Source: Achromobacter aloeverae (GTDB lineage Bacteria > Pseudomonadota > Gammaproteobacteria > Burkholderiales > Burkholderiaceae_B). From it: a DNA stretch of 64,000 nt. The stretch is taken from NCBI RefSeq assembly GCF_004121055.1, contig NZ_PYAL01000008.1, forward strand, positions 310,001 through 374,000, in the 5' to 3' direction. Position numbers and translations under genes: made by a program. Below, one piece after another: positions 41,242 through 50,302 of this stretch (the stretch's first letter is position 1; each line of letters starts with the position of its first letter). The notes beneath the pieces are model-generated. The model was not told the origin of the DNA and made no database searches. It worked only from the letters and a program-made list of their open reading frames with translations.

Positions 41242-42192
41242 TCATGCCTGCCGCGGCTGCCGCACCACCATGACGTCGCACGGCGCGCGGTCCAGCAGGG
41301 CTTCCGCCACGCTGCCGAGGAGCGCGCCGGCCAAGCCGCCCGCGCCCTGGGTGCCCGCCACCAGCAGGCTCGCCTGCGCCTGCCGCACATATTCGACCAC
41401 CACGCGCTCCGGCCGGCCGGCGGCGACCTGGACGCGCGGCTGCGGCTTGCCGTGCAGTTCCGGCGTGGCGTTCACGAAATCCACCGCGTTTTCCTCGGCC
41501 ATGCGCTGAAATCCCTTGGCCGCCTCCGACCCCGGCGCCGCATCGCGCAGCGGACCGCGAGGCAGTTCGAAGGCATGGAACAGGGTCAGGGCCTCGGAGG
41601 GCACCAAGGCCAGCGCCGCGCGCAAAGCCCAGCGCGACCCGGGTGAAAAATCGGTGGCGATCACGGCATCCCGGTAGGGCGCGCGGGCGCGGCGCTTCAC
41701 CACCAGCACGGGCTGCGACGCCTCGCGCACCAGCCGCTCCACGGTCGTGCCCAGCAACATGCGGCCCAGCGTCTCGTCGCGCGCCACGCCGGTGACGATA
41801 AAGGCGCATTTCTCCTCGTCCGCCACCTGCCGCAGGCGCGCTGCCGGTTCGCCCGTATATACCCGCAACGCCACGCGGACACCGTCGGCCAGGGTTTCCA
41901 GGTCGCGCAGCATCCGTGCCTCGGCCTGCTCGACCAGCCGATCGAGGTCGACCGGGACCGGCGTCCCCAGGGACAGCGAATGCGGCGGCGACAGCACATG
42001 CGCGACCAGCAGCGGCACATCGAACTGGCGCGCCAGCAGGATGGCGCGGTCGAGCGCGCGATCACAGCGCGAACTCAGGTCCGTCGCCAGGAGGATGGGC
42101 CCCATCGCCGCGCCGCCATGGCGCCCGGCGGCCGCGTGGCGCTCGCCCGGAACCGCCGAGGCCGGCATCGAACTACCTGACGAACTTTGCAT
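41242..42192 (-). CDS. tandem-domain universal stress protein (copy 2)
   Basis: Cytoplasmic UspA-type protein with two domains (316 residues). Domain 1 begins GPILLATDLSSRCDRALD; domain 2 begins YRDAVIATDFSPGSRWALR. ATP-site remnants GVARDETLGRMLLGTTVERL and GTQGAGGLAGALLGSVAEALL close the two domains. The ATG at 42192 has GGGAGAGGG just upstream; earlier in-frame codons overlap the neighbour. It follows a closely similar gene by 71 bases. Confidence 0.88.
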   Translation of the reverse strand: MQSSSGSSMPASAVPGERHAAAGRHGGAAMGPILLATDLSSRCDRALDRAILLARQFDVPLLVAHVLSPPHSLSLGTPVPVDLDRLVEQAEARMLRDLETLADGVRVALRVYTGEPAARLRQVADEEKCAFIVTGVARDETLGRMLLGTTVERLVREASQPVLVVKRRARAPYRDAVIATDFSPGSRWALRAALALVPSEALTLFHAFELPRGPLRDAAPGSEAAKGFQRMAEENAVDFVNATPELHGKPQPRVQVAAGRPERVVVEYVRQAQASLLVAGTQGAGGLAGALLGSVAEALLDRAPCDVMVVRQPRQA

Positions 42193-42263
42193 GACCCTCT
42201 CCCTGATCCCGTCCCCGCTCGTGGACAGCGCCGCCGCTCTGACGGCGGCGTGCGCTTCTGAAA

Positions 42264-43250
42264 TTACCTGGCCTCCGGCTCCGCGTCCCGCACCAGCAGC
42301 ACATCGCATGGCAGGGCTTCCAGCAGACGCTCGGCAACGCTGCCGACCATGGCGCCCATGATGCCCTTGATGCGCCGGGTACCGGCCACCACCATTTCAC
42401 AGCGCTGCGCGAATACATAATCGGACAGCAAGGTCTCGGGCTCGCCGTCCTTGACCAGCGTGCCCGCCGGCACCCCGGCGGGCAGGCCTGGCGTGGCGGC
42501 CAGGAATTCGTCCATTTCCCGCTGGGCATCGCGCTGCGCATCCTCCCCCAGCCCCTCGGCCAGGCGGCGCATGCCGAAAGGCGTGTCATAGGCATGGAAC
42601 AGCAGCAGCGACGTGCTGGGGAACAGCGCCGCCGCAACCTGCAGGGCATGGCGCGATTCGGGCGAAAAATCCGTGGCGACCACGGCTTCGCGATACGGAC
42701 CGTGCGGCCGGTTCTTGACCACCAGCACCGGCACGGACACATGCCGCACCAGCTTCTTGACCGTGGAGCCCAGCAGCAGCTTGCCCAGCGATTCGTCGCG
42801 GGCGATGCCCGTGATGATCAGGCTGCAGCCGTACTGCCTCGCCAGCGCGACGATGCGCTCGGATGCCTCTCCGCTTTCCACGTGGATATCCGCCGACAGG
42901 GCGGGGTCGTCCAGGTCCAGTCCCAGGCGATAGCGCGCCAGCGCCCGGTGATCCTCGCTGAACCGGCGCCAGGACGGCGCTGACGGACTGGCGGTAGCGG
43001 GCTCCGATTCCAGGACATGCAGGGCGATCAAGGGGACGCCGCGCGCCTTGGCCAGCACCACGGCCCGGTCCAGCGCCCGGTCGCAGCGCGCGCTGAGGTC
43101 GGTGGCCAGCAGGATGGGACCGTCCGGCGCCGGGCCGCCCTGCGGGCCGAGGCTGGGGTCGAGATTGGGACCAGGTCCGGGGACCGGGCCGGCGTCGGCG
43201 TGGGACGCTGGCGAGGAAAGCGGTGCCGAAAACTCCGTGGGCGCTGTCAT
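42264..43250 (-). CDS. tandem-domain universal stress protein (copy 1)
   Basis: 328 residues with two Usp domains like its downstream neighbour: GPILLATDLSARCDRALDRA and YREAVVATDFSPESRHALQ mark their starts. GIARDESLGKLLLGSTVKKL and GTRRIKGIMGAMVGSVAERLL are the nucleotide-site segments. A Pro/Gly-rich stretch of about 40 residues precedes domain 1. The ATG at 43250 has GGAG six bases upstream. The two genes are clear paralogues, from a local duplication. Confidence 0.88.
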   Translation of the reverse strand: MTAPTEFSAPLSSPASHADAGPVPGPGPNLDPSLGPQGGPAPDGPILLATDLSARCDRALDRAVVLAKARGVPLIALHVLESEPATASPSAPSWRRFSEDHRALARYRLGLDLDDPALSADIHVESGEASERIVALARQYGCSLIITGIARDESLGKLLLGSTVKKLVRHVSVPVLVVKNRPHGPYREAVVATDFSPESRHALQVAAALFPSTSLLLFHAYDTPFGMRRLAEGLGEDAQRDAQREMDEFLAATPGLPAGVPAGTLVKDGEPETLLSDYVFAQRCEMVVAGTRRIKGIMGAMVGSVAERLLEALPCDVLLVRDAEPEAR

Positions 43251-43453
43251 GGCGTGCTCCAGGATGCTTTGCAACGATTATCACACTGCCCGCGGCCGGC
43301 CGGGAGCCGCGAGGACCGGCTTTGCTGGCAAACCCTTACGTTGCCTGCGCTACCAACGCAGTATCAAACGCGGTGTCGGCGCAGGACGGGCCCAGTACGG
43401 ACGCAGCACGAGCCCACTGCGCGCGCACCAGCCGCGGGCCGTATCCGCACGCG

Positions 43454-44653
43454 TCATGCCGCATCGGCATCCAGGGCCTCGATATCGCCGCGCCGCATGC
43501 GCAGCAGGACCAGCCCCGGCAAGGCGATCAGCACCGTGACCAGGAAGAAGCCGGGCCAGTCCAGTTTACCGACAAGCACGGGCGTCAGGGGACCCGCCAG
43601 GTACGTGCGCCCCACCGCCGACAGGGCCGACAACAGGGCGAACTGCGTCGCGGAGAACTCCTGGCGGCACAAGGCCATCAGCAAGGCGACGAAGGCGGCC
43701 GTTCCCATGCCGCCGCACAGGTTCTCGAAGCCGACCGCGGCTGCCATCGTATAGACATGGTGGGGGCTGACCGCGACCACCCAATATCCCAGGTTGGACA
43801 CCGCCTGCAGCAAGCCGAACAGCATCAGCGAGCGGTACAGCCCGATGCGCGCCAGCAGCGCGCCGCCGGCCAGCGTGCCGACGATGGTGGACGCCAGCCC
43901 CAGTACCTTGTTGACCGTGCCCACCTCGGTGGGCGTGAAGCCGGCGCCGCGCAGCAGGAAGGTCGTGGACAAGGCGCCCGCGAAGGCATCGCCCAGCTTG
44001 TAGAGCACGATCAGCAGCAACACCGTCAGGGCGCCGCGCCGGCTGAAGAATTCCTGCAAGGGTTCGGTCACCGCCTCCCCCAGCGAACGGGGCGGCGGCG
44101 CCGGATGCTCGGGCTCCGGGCCCCACAGCGTGCCCAGCACGCACAGCAGCATCAGCCCGCCCATCAGTACGTAGGTCGCGCGCCAGCCCAGCCAACTGTC
44201 CGCGAGGATCAGCGCCAGGCCGCCGGACACCAGCATGGCGACGCGATAGCCCAGCACCTTGACGGCCGCGCCGGCGCCCCGCTCTTCCTTGTGCAGCACG
44301 TCGGTGCTGTAGGCATCGAAGGCGATATCCTGGGTCGCCGACAGGAAAGCCACGGCCACCGCCAGCAGCGCCAGCGGCAGCAGATGAGCGCCCGGCGACA
44401 GCAGCGCCATGCCGGCGATGCCCAGCGCCAGCAGCACCTGGGTCACCGCCATCCACCCGCGACGCCGGCCCAGCAGCGGCGGCGCATAGCGGTCGACCAG
44501 CGGCGCCCACAGGAACTTCAGGGTATAGGCGGTGCCCACGAGGGTCAGGAAACCGATGTCTTGCAGCGAGACGCCTTCGACCGTGGCCCAGGCCTGCAAG
44601 GTGCCGCCAGTCAGGGCCAGCGGCAGTCCGCTGGAAAAACCGAGCACCAGCAA
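43454..44653 (-). CDS. ampG: AmpG-like muropeptide MFS permease
   Basis: MFS permease importing anhydromuropeptides for wall recycling; 399 residues from the TTG at 44653. The family signature LVLGFSSGLPLALTGGTLQAW and ATQDIAFDAYSTDVL are present, with about 12 helices. No ATG or GTG lies upstream in frame before the stop. The expected residues IYTSRRVAP before the TTG are encoded, and an ATT at 44698 preceded by AGGGAG at eight bases could be the true start (414 residues). Third in a metX-metW run on the minus strand. Confidence 0.85.
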   Translation of the reverse strand: MLVLGFSSGLPLALTGGTLQAWATVEGVSLQDIGFLTLVGTAYTLKFLWAPLVDRYAPPLLGRRRGWMAVTQVLLALGIAGMALLSPGAHLLPLALLAVAVAFLSATQDIAFDAYSTDVLHKEERGAGAAVKVLGYRVAMLVSGGLALILADSWLGWRATYVLMGGLMLLCVLGTLWGPEPEHPAPPPRSLGEAVTEPLQEFFSRRGALTVLLLIVLYKLGDAFAGALSTTFLLRGAGFTPTEVGTVNKVLGLASTIVGTLAGGALLARIGLYRSLMLFGLLQAVSNLGYWVVAVSPHHVYTMAAAVGFENLCGGMGTAAFVALLMALCRQEFSATQFALLSALSAVGRTYLAGPLTPVLVGKLDWPGFFLVTVLIALPGLVLLRMRRGDIEALDADAA

Positions 44654-44728
44654 GGGGGCGACGCGGCGGCTGGTGTAGATGTTGGCGACGACGGAAATAT
44701 CTGGACTCCCTGACCAGGCCGCCCGGAT

Positions 44729-45346
44729 TCAGCCGGCGGCGAAACGATAGAGCGCCAGGGTACTACGCCAGCCGGGCAGCAGGCGAACCTCGCGGTCGTG
44801 GTTGAACGTGGCGCGCTCCAGGATGCGCAAGCCCAGCTGGCGCGCCAGGCTTTCGAAATCGCGCAGCGTGCACAGGTGGATGTTGGGCGTGTTGTACCAG
44901 GCGTAGGGCATCTGGCCCGTCACCGGCATGCGTCCGCGCAGGATCGCCCAGCCATGCGGCCAGTAGCCGAAATTGGGAAAGGACACCACGCCGTACCGCG
45001 CCACGCGCGCCATTTCCCGCAGGATGTGCTCGGTATGGTGCATGGACTGCAGCGTCTGCGACAGCACCACGGTATCGAACTGCCGCGCGTCGAACAGCGC
45101 CAGCCCCTCTTCCAGGTTCTGCTGGATGACGTTGACGCCACGCCGCACGCAGGCGATCACGGAATGGTCGTCGATCTCCACGCCCGCGCCGTTCACCTGG
45201 CGCTCGTCGCGCAAGTGGGCCAGCAGTTCGCCGTCGCCGCACCCCAAGTCCAGCACGCGCGACCCGGGCTCGATCCAGCTTGCGATGCGCGCCAGGTCGT
45301 TGCGCAACTGGCCGTGCCCCTGGGTCAAGGATGGTCCTTCCATCAT
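44729..45346 (-). CDS. metW: MetW methyltransferase-like protein
   Basis: 205 residues, SAM-methyltransferase fold: [15 protein letters not shown], then [11 protein letters not shown]. MetW is the conserved partner of MetX in proteobacterial methionine synthesis; in many bacteria MetX needs MetW for activity. Its start overlaps the metX stop by four bases, supporting joint function. Confidence 0.94.
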   Translation of the reverse strand: MMEGPSLTQGHGQLRNDLARIASWIEPGSRVLDLGCGDGELLAHLRDERQVNGAGVEIDDHSVIACVRRGVNVIQQNLEEGLALFDARQFDTVVLSQTLQSMHHTEHILREMARVARYGVVSFPNFGYWPHGWAILRGRMPVTGQMPYAWYNTPNIHLCTLRDFESLARQLGLRILERATFNHDREVRLLPGWRSTLALYRFAAG

Positions 45347-46683
45347 AGACCTCCCGATTGCGCCGCCGCGGCCGCGCGCTCCGGCAAGCCCAGCTCGCGG
45401 GCGATGCGGTCGTAATAGGCCCGCACCACCGCGTGATAGCGCTCATCGTCCAGCAGGAACGCGTCGTGGCCGTGCGGCGCGTCGATTTCGGCATAGGTCA
45501 CGGGGCGGCCATTCTTCAGCAGCGCGCGGACGATTTCCCGCGAACACTCCGGCGGGAAGCGCCAGTCGGTGGAAAAAGACACCAGCAGGAAGCCGGAACG
45601 GGCCGGCGCCAGCGCCGCCGCCAGGTCGCCCCCCTGCGTGCGGGCCGGGTCGAAGTAGTCCAGGGCACGCGTGATCAACAGATAGGTGTTGGCGTCGAAG
45701 TAGCGGGAGAATTTTTCGCCCTGGTAACGCAGGTAGGACTCCACCTCGAACTCGACGTCGTAGCCGTAGCGGTAGGCGCCGTCCGCGCCGGGCGCGCGCT
45801 GGTTGCGGCCGAACTTCTCGGCCATGTCGTCCTGCGACAGATAGGTGATATGCCCGATCATCCGGGCCACCGACAGGCCGCGCCCCGGCACCGTGTCGTG
45901 CGCGTAATAGTCGCCGCCGTGGAAGTCCGGATCGGTAATGATGGCGCGCCGCGCCACCTCGTTGAAGGCGATGTTCTGCGCTGACAGCCGCGGCGTGCTG
46001 GCGATGACCACGCAGTGCGCGACGCGCTCGGGACAGACGGTGGCCCAGCTCAGGGCCTGCATGCCGCCCAGCGAACCGCCCATCACGGCGGCGAAGCGCT
46101 GGATGCCGAAGTGGTCGGCGACGCGGGCCTGCGCGTGCACCCAGTCTTCCACGGTCAGCACCGGAAAGGCCGCGCCCCATGGCGCGCCGGTATCCGGATT
46201 GATCGACGCCGGCCCCGTCGAACCGAAGCAGGACCCCAGGTTGTTCACGCCGATGACGAAAAAGCGGTCGGTGTCCACCGGTTTGCCTGGACCCACCATG
46301 TTGTCCCACCAGCCGATGTCCTTGGGATTCGCGGCATTGACGCCCGCGACGTGGTGCGAGGCGTTCAGCGCATGGCAGATCAGTACGGCATTGTTGCGCT
46401 CGGCGTTCAGCGTTCCATAAGTCTCGACGGCCAGCTCGTAACGCGCGAGGGACTGTCCGCTGGCCAGCGGCAAGGGCGTATCGAATGTCAGGAACACCGG
46501 CGCGACGCGGCCGACGGAACCGGGCGAAGCCGGCGTCGTGGCTGCGCTGGAAGCAGCGGCGGGAGCGGCAGCAGTGGCGCTGCGGGGAGTGGCGGGGTCG
46601 GCGGCGATCTGGGCGCCGGCCTGCGCCGGGAGGGTGCCGGGCGTTGCGGCGCCGGCAGCCGAATGCGGGATGGTTGCAGTCAT
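45343..46683 (-). CDS. metX: homoserine O-acyltransferase MetX
   Basis: Alpha/beta-hydrolase that acylates homoserine at the entry to methionine synthesis. The nucleophile serine lies in [11 protein letters not shown], the acidic/His pair in [12 protein letters not shown]. An Ala/Pro/Thr-rich N-terminal extension of about 58 residues precedes the catalytic domain. The ATG at 46683 has AAGAGG six bases upstream, and that Shine-Dalgarno is the 3' end of a SAM-II riboswitch. Donor (acetyl or succinyl) cannot be decided by eye. Confidence 0.95.
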   Translation of the reverse strand: MTATIPHSAAGAATPGTLPAQAGAQIAADPATPRSATAAAPAAASSAATTPASPGSVGRVAPVFLTFDTPLPLASGQSLARYELAVETYGTLNAERNNAVLICHALNASHHVAGVNAANPKDIGWWDNMVGPGKPVDTDRFFVIGVNNLGSCFGSTGPASINPDTGAPWGAAFPVLTVEDWVHAQARVADHFGIQRFAAVMGGSLGGMQALSWATVCPERVAHCVVIASTPRLSAQNIAFNEVARRAIITDPDFHGGDYYAHDTVPGRGLSVARMIGHITYLSQDDMAEKFGRNQRAPGADGAYRYGYDVEFEVESYLRYQGEKFSRYFDANTYLLITRALDYFDPARTQGGDLAAALAPARSGFLLVSFSTDWRFPPECSREIVRALLKNGRPVTYAEIDAPHGHDAFLLDDERYHAVVRAYYDRIARELGLPERAAAAAQSGGL

Positions 46684-46688
46684 GCAGA

Positions 46689-46742
46689 CCTCTTTAGCTG
46701 GATTTATGAGGCGCCCGCAAGCGGATCAGGCAAATCGGCGCC
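46689..46742 (-). ncRNA. SAM-II riboswitch controlling metX
   Basis: Read on the minus strand, the leader is GGCGCC, GATTTG, a loop ending GCTTGCG, GGCGCC, then CATAAATCC, AGCTAAAGAGG. The two GGCGCC blocks (46742-46737 and 46715-46710) form the P1 stem. ATAAAT and GCTAAAGAGG match the invariant 3' part of the SAM-II (metX) class, where the Shine-Dalgarno is part of the pseudoknot. Binding of S-adenosylmethionine would hide the AAGAGG and lower metX translation. The order, spacing and neighbouring gene are all as known for this class. Confidence 0.85.
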
Positions 46743-47023
46743 GAACGAATTGAGCAGGAATTCTAACACCAGGCACCGCGAAATGCCGTCGTCCCTGGGC
46801 CGCTCCAAGCCAAGCCAGCTCGGTACGACGCATGATTCGCGACGCGGCATGCGTCCTGGCGTGAACCGCGCCCGGATCAATGCTGGCCCCAGGACGGGAA
46901 ACGCGGCAAGATGCCCGGCATGGCATCGATCGAGGGCCTCCACGCGGTGCCATGCCCGCTTCCGGCGCGCGCTTTCCGCCCGGGCCGGAGTACCGACCAC
47001 CGATCACATCCACGGTTAACGTC
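46743..47023. other. intergenic region upstream of the metX riboswitch
   Basis: About 280 bases between the riboswitch and the divergent HTH ORF. Short ORFs here are not convincing. It should contain the metX promoter; I cannot point to clear boxes. Confidence 0.4.
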
Positions 47024-47380
47024 ATGAACAGACGCGCACTGTCGCCTCGGGAGCACGCCTGCCTGCATTGGGCCGCGCTGGGCAAGTCCAGCCGCGAGAT
47101 CGGCCTTGTACTCGGCATCAGCGAAAGAACCGTCAACTTCCACCTGCAGAATGCCTGCCGCAAGCTGGTCGCCCGCAACCGGCGCGCGGCGGTCGCCGCC
47201 GCCCTGTCGCTGGGCTTGCTGGACCTCGGTCCGCCAGGCGGGCCGCTGGCGGAGGACGGCGCGGCCGGTGGCGCGGGCGGGGGTGGCGGCCTTACTGGCG
47301 AAATTGCAGCGAATGGACGAACGTTTCCGCCTCTGCCCGCGGCAATTTGTCCTCCGGGCCGGTCGCCACCGCTTCGATAA
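47024..47380 (+). CDS. HTH-only LasR/LuxR-type ORF, possible remnant
   Basis: Reading from ATG 47024 gives 118 residues. The first 65 match the DNA-binding domain of autoinducer-type LuxR regulators (LSPREHACLHWAALGKSSRE, GISERTVNFHLQNACRKL). The upstream region has no room for, and shows no trace of, the usual 170-residue acyl-homoserine-lactone domain. The C-terminal 50 residues are low complexity, and its last 89 bases overlap the convergent lipoprotein gene. It may be a free DNA-binding module or a decayed gene. Confidence 0.5.
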   Translation: MNRRALSPREHACLHWAALGKSSREIGLVLGISERTVNFHLQNACRKLVARNRRAAVAAALSLGLLDLGPPGGPLAEDGAAGGAGGGGGLTGEIAANGRTFPPLPAAICPPGRSPPLR

Positions 47381-47870
47381 GCAGGTCTCCCCGCAACCAC
47401 ACCCGCGCCAGCAGCAGGACAGGCTTGCCTCCCGCTTCGCCGCGCACCGCGATGTCCGAGCCGGGGGCTGGAAAATCGGCCGGCGGCGTCGCTTTCAGGT
47501 TCTGGTACAGGGACCGCATTAGCGCCTGTGCCAGCGCCTGCCGGCGGGCGTCGGGCACGTCGGCCAGGGAAGCATGGCCGACGGCGAACACCGCCTGGTC
47601 GACTCGCGCCGCATCCAACGTATAGGCCAGCGGCGTGCCGTCCAGCGTGACGGTACGGCTCTCCGTCCGCACCCGCGCCGGAAAGGCCGCCCGGGCGGCG
47701 CCGTCCGCCACGTCCAGCTCGCGCCAGTCGTAGGTGGGGCTGCACGCGGCCAGGGCGCCGGCCAGGACGGCCGCCCCCAACCTGCCCAGCAGCGTGGCCA
47801 GCGGCGCCCTTGCGCCGCCGGGGCGGCGCCGGACGAAACAGGGGGACGGAAACGCGAACCTGGGGATCAT
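47292..47870 (-). CDS. hypothetical lipoprotein
   Basis: 192 residues with a hydrophobic signal ending in the lipobox LAAC (about residues 39-42), then a soluble domain of about 150 residues (SPTYDWRELDVADGAA onward) of unknown function. It has no recognised motif. The start codon is uncertain because the first 20 residues are positively charged and Pro-rich, and a shorter start could serve. Divergent from gshA. Confidence 0.7.
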   Translation of the reverse strand: MIPRFAFPSPCFVRRRPGGARAPLATLLGRLGAAVLAGALAACSPTYDWRELDVADGAARAAFPARVRTESRTVTLDGTPLAYTLDAARVDQAVFAVGHASLADVPDARRQALAQALMRSLYQNLKATPPADFPAPGSDIAVRGEAGGKPVLLLARVWLRGDLLIEAVATGPEDKLPRAEAETFVHSLQFRQ

Positions 47871-48005
47871 GGCGAGTCGACCGGGAAAGCGCCGATAATA
47901 CGCCAGCGGCCAGGATTGTCCCCGGGCGGCGCAGGTTACTCGGCGCCCACCCCCAGGTAGCCCGTAAAATCCCCTTCCTTATCGCCTATTTTCATAAAGC
48001 GCGCC

Positions 48006-49589
48006 GTGACCGACCTATCCTCCCTTCGCCTCGCCCGCCTGCGAGACCATCGTGAACTACTGGGCCTCACCTTGCGTGGCATTGAAAAAGAGGGGCTGCG
48101 CGTCGATGCGCAAGGCCGCCTGGCGCGCACGCCTCATCCGGCGCAGCTGGGGTCGGCGCTCACCAATGAACGCATCACCACCGATTACTCCGAGTCCCTG
48201 CTCGAACTGATCACCGGCACCCACAAGGACGCCGCCAGCCTGATCGGCGAACTGGAAGACACCCATCGCTACGTCCAGGCCTGCCTGGACGACGAGGTCA
48301 TCTGGAACCAGTCCATGCCGGCGCTGCTGCCGCCGGAAGCCGACATTCCCATCGCCTATTACGGCACGTCCAACACCGGCACCCTCAAGCACGTCTACCG
48401 CCGCGGCCTGGCCGAACGCTACGGCAAGACCATGCAGTGCATCGCCGGCGTCCACTACAACTTCTCGCTGGACGACCGCCTGTGGCAGGTGCTCGACCTG
48501 CCCGGCGCCGACGACCAGGCGCGCCGGTCCGCCGGCTATATCGGCCTCATCCGCAACTTCACGCGCTATTCCTGGCTGCTGATGTACCTGTTTGGCGCGG
48601 CGCCGGCGCTATCGCGCGAATTCCTGCGCGGCCGCGAACATCCGCTGCAAAGCCTGGACGCCCAGACCCTGTATCTGCCGTATGCCACCAGCCTGCGCAT
48701 GAGCGACCTCGGCTACCAGAACAAGGCGCAATCGCAGCTCAAGCTCTGCTACAACGACCTGTCCACGTTCCTACAGCGCCTGCACGCGGCCGTGACGCAG
48801 CCCTGGGAGCCCTATCGCCAGATCGGCACCCATCGCGATGGCCAGTGGATCCAGCTCAATACCAACATCCTGCAGATCGAAAACGAGTACTACTCGAGCA
48901 TCCGCCCCAAGCGGGCCACGCGGCGCGGCGAGCGCCCCATCACGGCGCTGGCCGAACGCGGGGTGCAGTATGTGGAAGTGCGCTGCCTGGACATCGATCC
49001 CTACGCGCCCGTCGGCATCACCGCGGCCACCAGTCGCTTCGTCGACGCCTTCCTGCTTTTCTGCGCCGCCAGCGACAGCCCCTTCTTCCCTGTCAACGGC
49101 TTCTGCCAGCACAGCGCGGACAATTTCAGCGTGGTGGTGACCGAAGGCCGGCGGCCCGGGCTGCAACTGAGCCGCGAAGGCGCGCCGATCGCGCTACGCG
49201 ACTGGGGGCGCGAATTGCTTGACCGCATCGCGCCCTATGCCCAGTTGCTGGACGAAACCTATGGCGGCGACGCCTACCGCCAGGCGATGGCGGCCCAGGC
49301 TGAAAAAATCGATCATCCCGAATCGACGCCGTCGGCGCGTCTGCTGGACGACATGCGCAGCGCCGGCGCGTCCTTCCAGGAGTTCACACTGGCGCAAAGC
49401 CAGGCGCATGCGCGGACGCTGCGCGGGTCGCCCCTGCCCGCCGACCAGACCGCGCAGTACCAGGAATGGGCGCGCGCCTCGATGGCCGAACAGCAAGCCA
49501 TCGAAGCGGCCGACGACGTAGATTTCGATACATATTTGGCACGCTACATGGAAGCCGTGCAGGCACCGCCGACACTCCCCCGCGTATGA
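48006..49589 (+). CDS. gshA: glutamate-cysteine ligase (proteobacterial type)
   Basis: First enzyme of glutathione synthesis, ATP-dependent. 527 residues from the GTG at 48006; conserved blocks include LRGIEKEGLRVD, TDYSESLLELIT, GVHYNFSL and QIENEYYSSIRPKR. The family is the enterobacterial-type GshA. Upstream lipoprotein gene is divergent; lipocalin follows in the same direction after 62 bases. Confidence 0.94.
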   Translation: MTDLSSLRLARLRDHRELLGLTLRGIEKEGLRVDAQGRLARTPHPAQLGSALTNERITTDYSESLLELITGTHKDAASLIGELEDTHRYVQACLDDEVIWNQSMPALLPPEADIPIAYYGTSNTGTLKHVYRRGLAERYGKTMQCIAGVHYNFSLDDRLWQVLDLPGADDQARRSAGYIGLIRNFTRYSWLLMYLFGAAPALSREFLRGREHPLQSLDAQTLYLPYATSLRMSDLGYQNKAQSQLKLCYNDLSTFLQRLHAAVTQPWEPYRQIGTHRDGQWIQLNTNILQIENEYYSSIRPKRATRRGERPITALAERGVQYVEVRCLDIDPYAPVGITAATSRFVDAFLLFCAASDSPFFPVNGFCQHSADNFSVVVTEGRRPGLQLSREGAPIALRDWGRELLDRIAPYAQLLDETYGGDAYRQAMAAQAEKIDHPESTPSARLLDDMRSAGASFQEFTLAQSQAHARTLRGSPLPADQTAQYQEWARASMAEQQAIEAADDVDFDTYLARYMEAVQAPPTLPRV

Positions 49590-49651
49590 TCTTCTGGTCG
49601 GCGCCGCTCATTGGCGGCGCTGCCTGGCGATCATCGTGAGGGAGTATCACT

Positions 49652-50191
49652 ATGCGGCGTTCGGCGTTCCTGGTGCTGGCATTCGGACTCGTTTCGTGCA
49701 CGGTCTACGCGGCGGACCAACGGGATCCGCCTCCTGTCCAGACCGTCTCCCAGCAGGTCGAAATCCCGCGCTATCTGGGCACGTGGTATGAAATCGCCCG
49801 CTACCCTCGCTTTTTCCAGAAACAGTGCGTTGGCGACGTCTCCGCCCAATATTTCGCGCGCAAGGATGGCAAGGTCGATGTGACGAACCGTTGCCGCAAG
49901 CGTGACGGCAGCATCGACGAAGCCCGCGGCGTGGCCGAGGTCGTGGCGGGCAGCCACAACACCAAGCTGGAAGTCACCTTCGTGCCGCCTTTTTCCGGCG
50001 ACTACTGGATCATCGGCCTCGACAAGGACTATCGCTGGTCCGTCGTCGCGTCGCCCAACCGGCGCTCGCTGTGGATCCTGTCCCGCACGCCCCGGTTGGA
50101 CAAGAGCGACCTGGACCAGGCGTTGAACGTCCTGAACACCCAAGGCTTTCCCCTGGACAAGCTGGAATACACCTCCCAGGCACAACCCTGA
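49652..50191 (+). CDS. blc: bacterial lipocalin, Blc-like
   Basis: Beta-barrel carrier of lipid-like molecules, 179 residues. It has a signal segment with a lipobox-like LVSC (residues 13-16), and the lipocalin hallmarks GTWYEIARYPRFFQ and DYRWSVV. Known Blc proteins are outer-membrane lipoproteins. RBS GGGAG eight bases before the ATG at 49652. Follows gshA. Confidence 0.88.
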   Translation: MRRSAFLVLAFGLVSCTVYAADQRDPPPVQTVSQQVEIPRYLGTWYEIARYPRFFQKQCVGDVSAQYFARKDGKVDVTNRCRKRDGSIDEARGVAEVVAGSHNTKLEVTFVPPFSGDYWIIGLDKDYRWSVVASPNRRSLWILSRTPRLDKSDLDQALNVLNTQGFPLDKLEYTSQAQP

Positions 50192-50229
50192 TCCGGTGTC
50201 CGCCGCCGACTGGACCCCGGCTTGCGCCG

Positions 50230-50269
50230 GGCTGTTCGGCTGTTCGGCTGTTCGGCTGTTCGGCTGTTC
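50230..50269. repeat. perfect 8-bp tandem repeat, five copies (GGCTGTTC)
   Basis: Five identical GGCTGTTC units lie in the gap between the lipocalin gene and the convergent STAS gene. It is not within a gene, so slippage would have no coding effect. Confidence 0.9.
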
Positions 50270-50275
50270 GGCATT

Positions 50276-50301
50276 TGCCCGCTAGCGCAATCCAGCGGGC
50301 A
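50276..50301. terminator. hairpin between convergent lipocalin and STAS genes
   Basis: TGCCCGCT and AGCGGGCA form eight perfect pairs with a ten-base loop, directly after the STAS stop. No U-run follows, so activity is uncertain. Confidence 0.4.
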
Positions 50302-50302
50302 C

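Noticed and set aside
46877-47143. Minus-strand 88-codon ORF between metX and the HTH ORF
   Set aside because: No motif, no ribosome-binding site, and it overlaps the LuxR-type helix-turn-helix coding sequence on the other strand.
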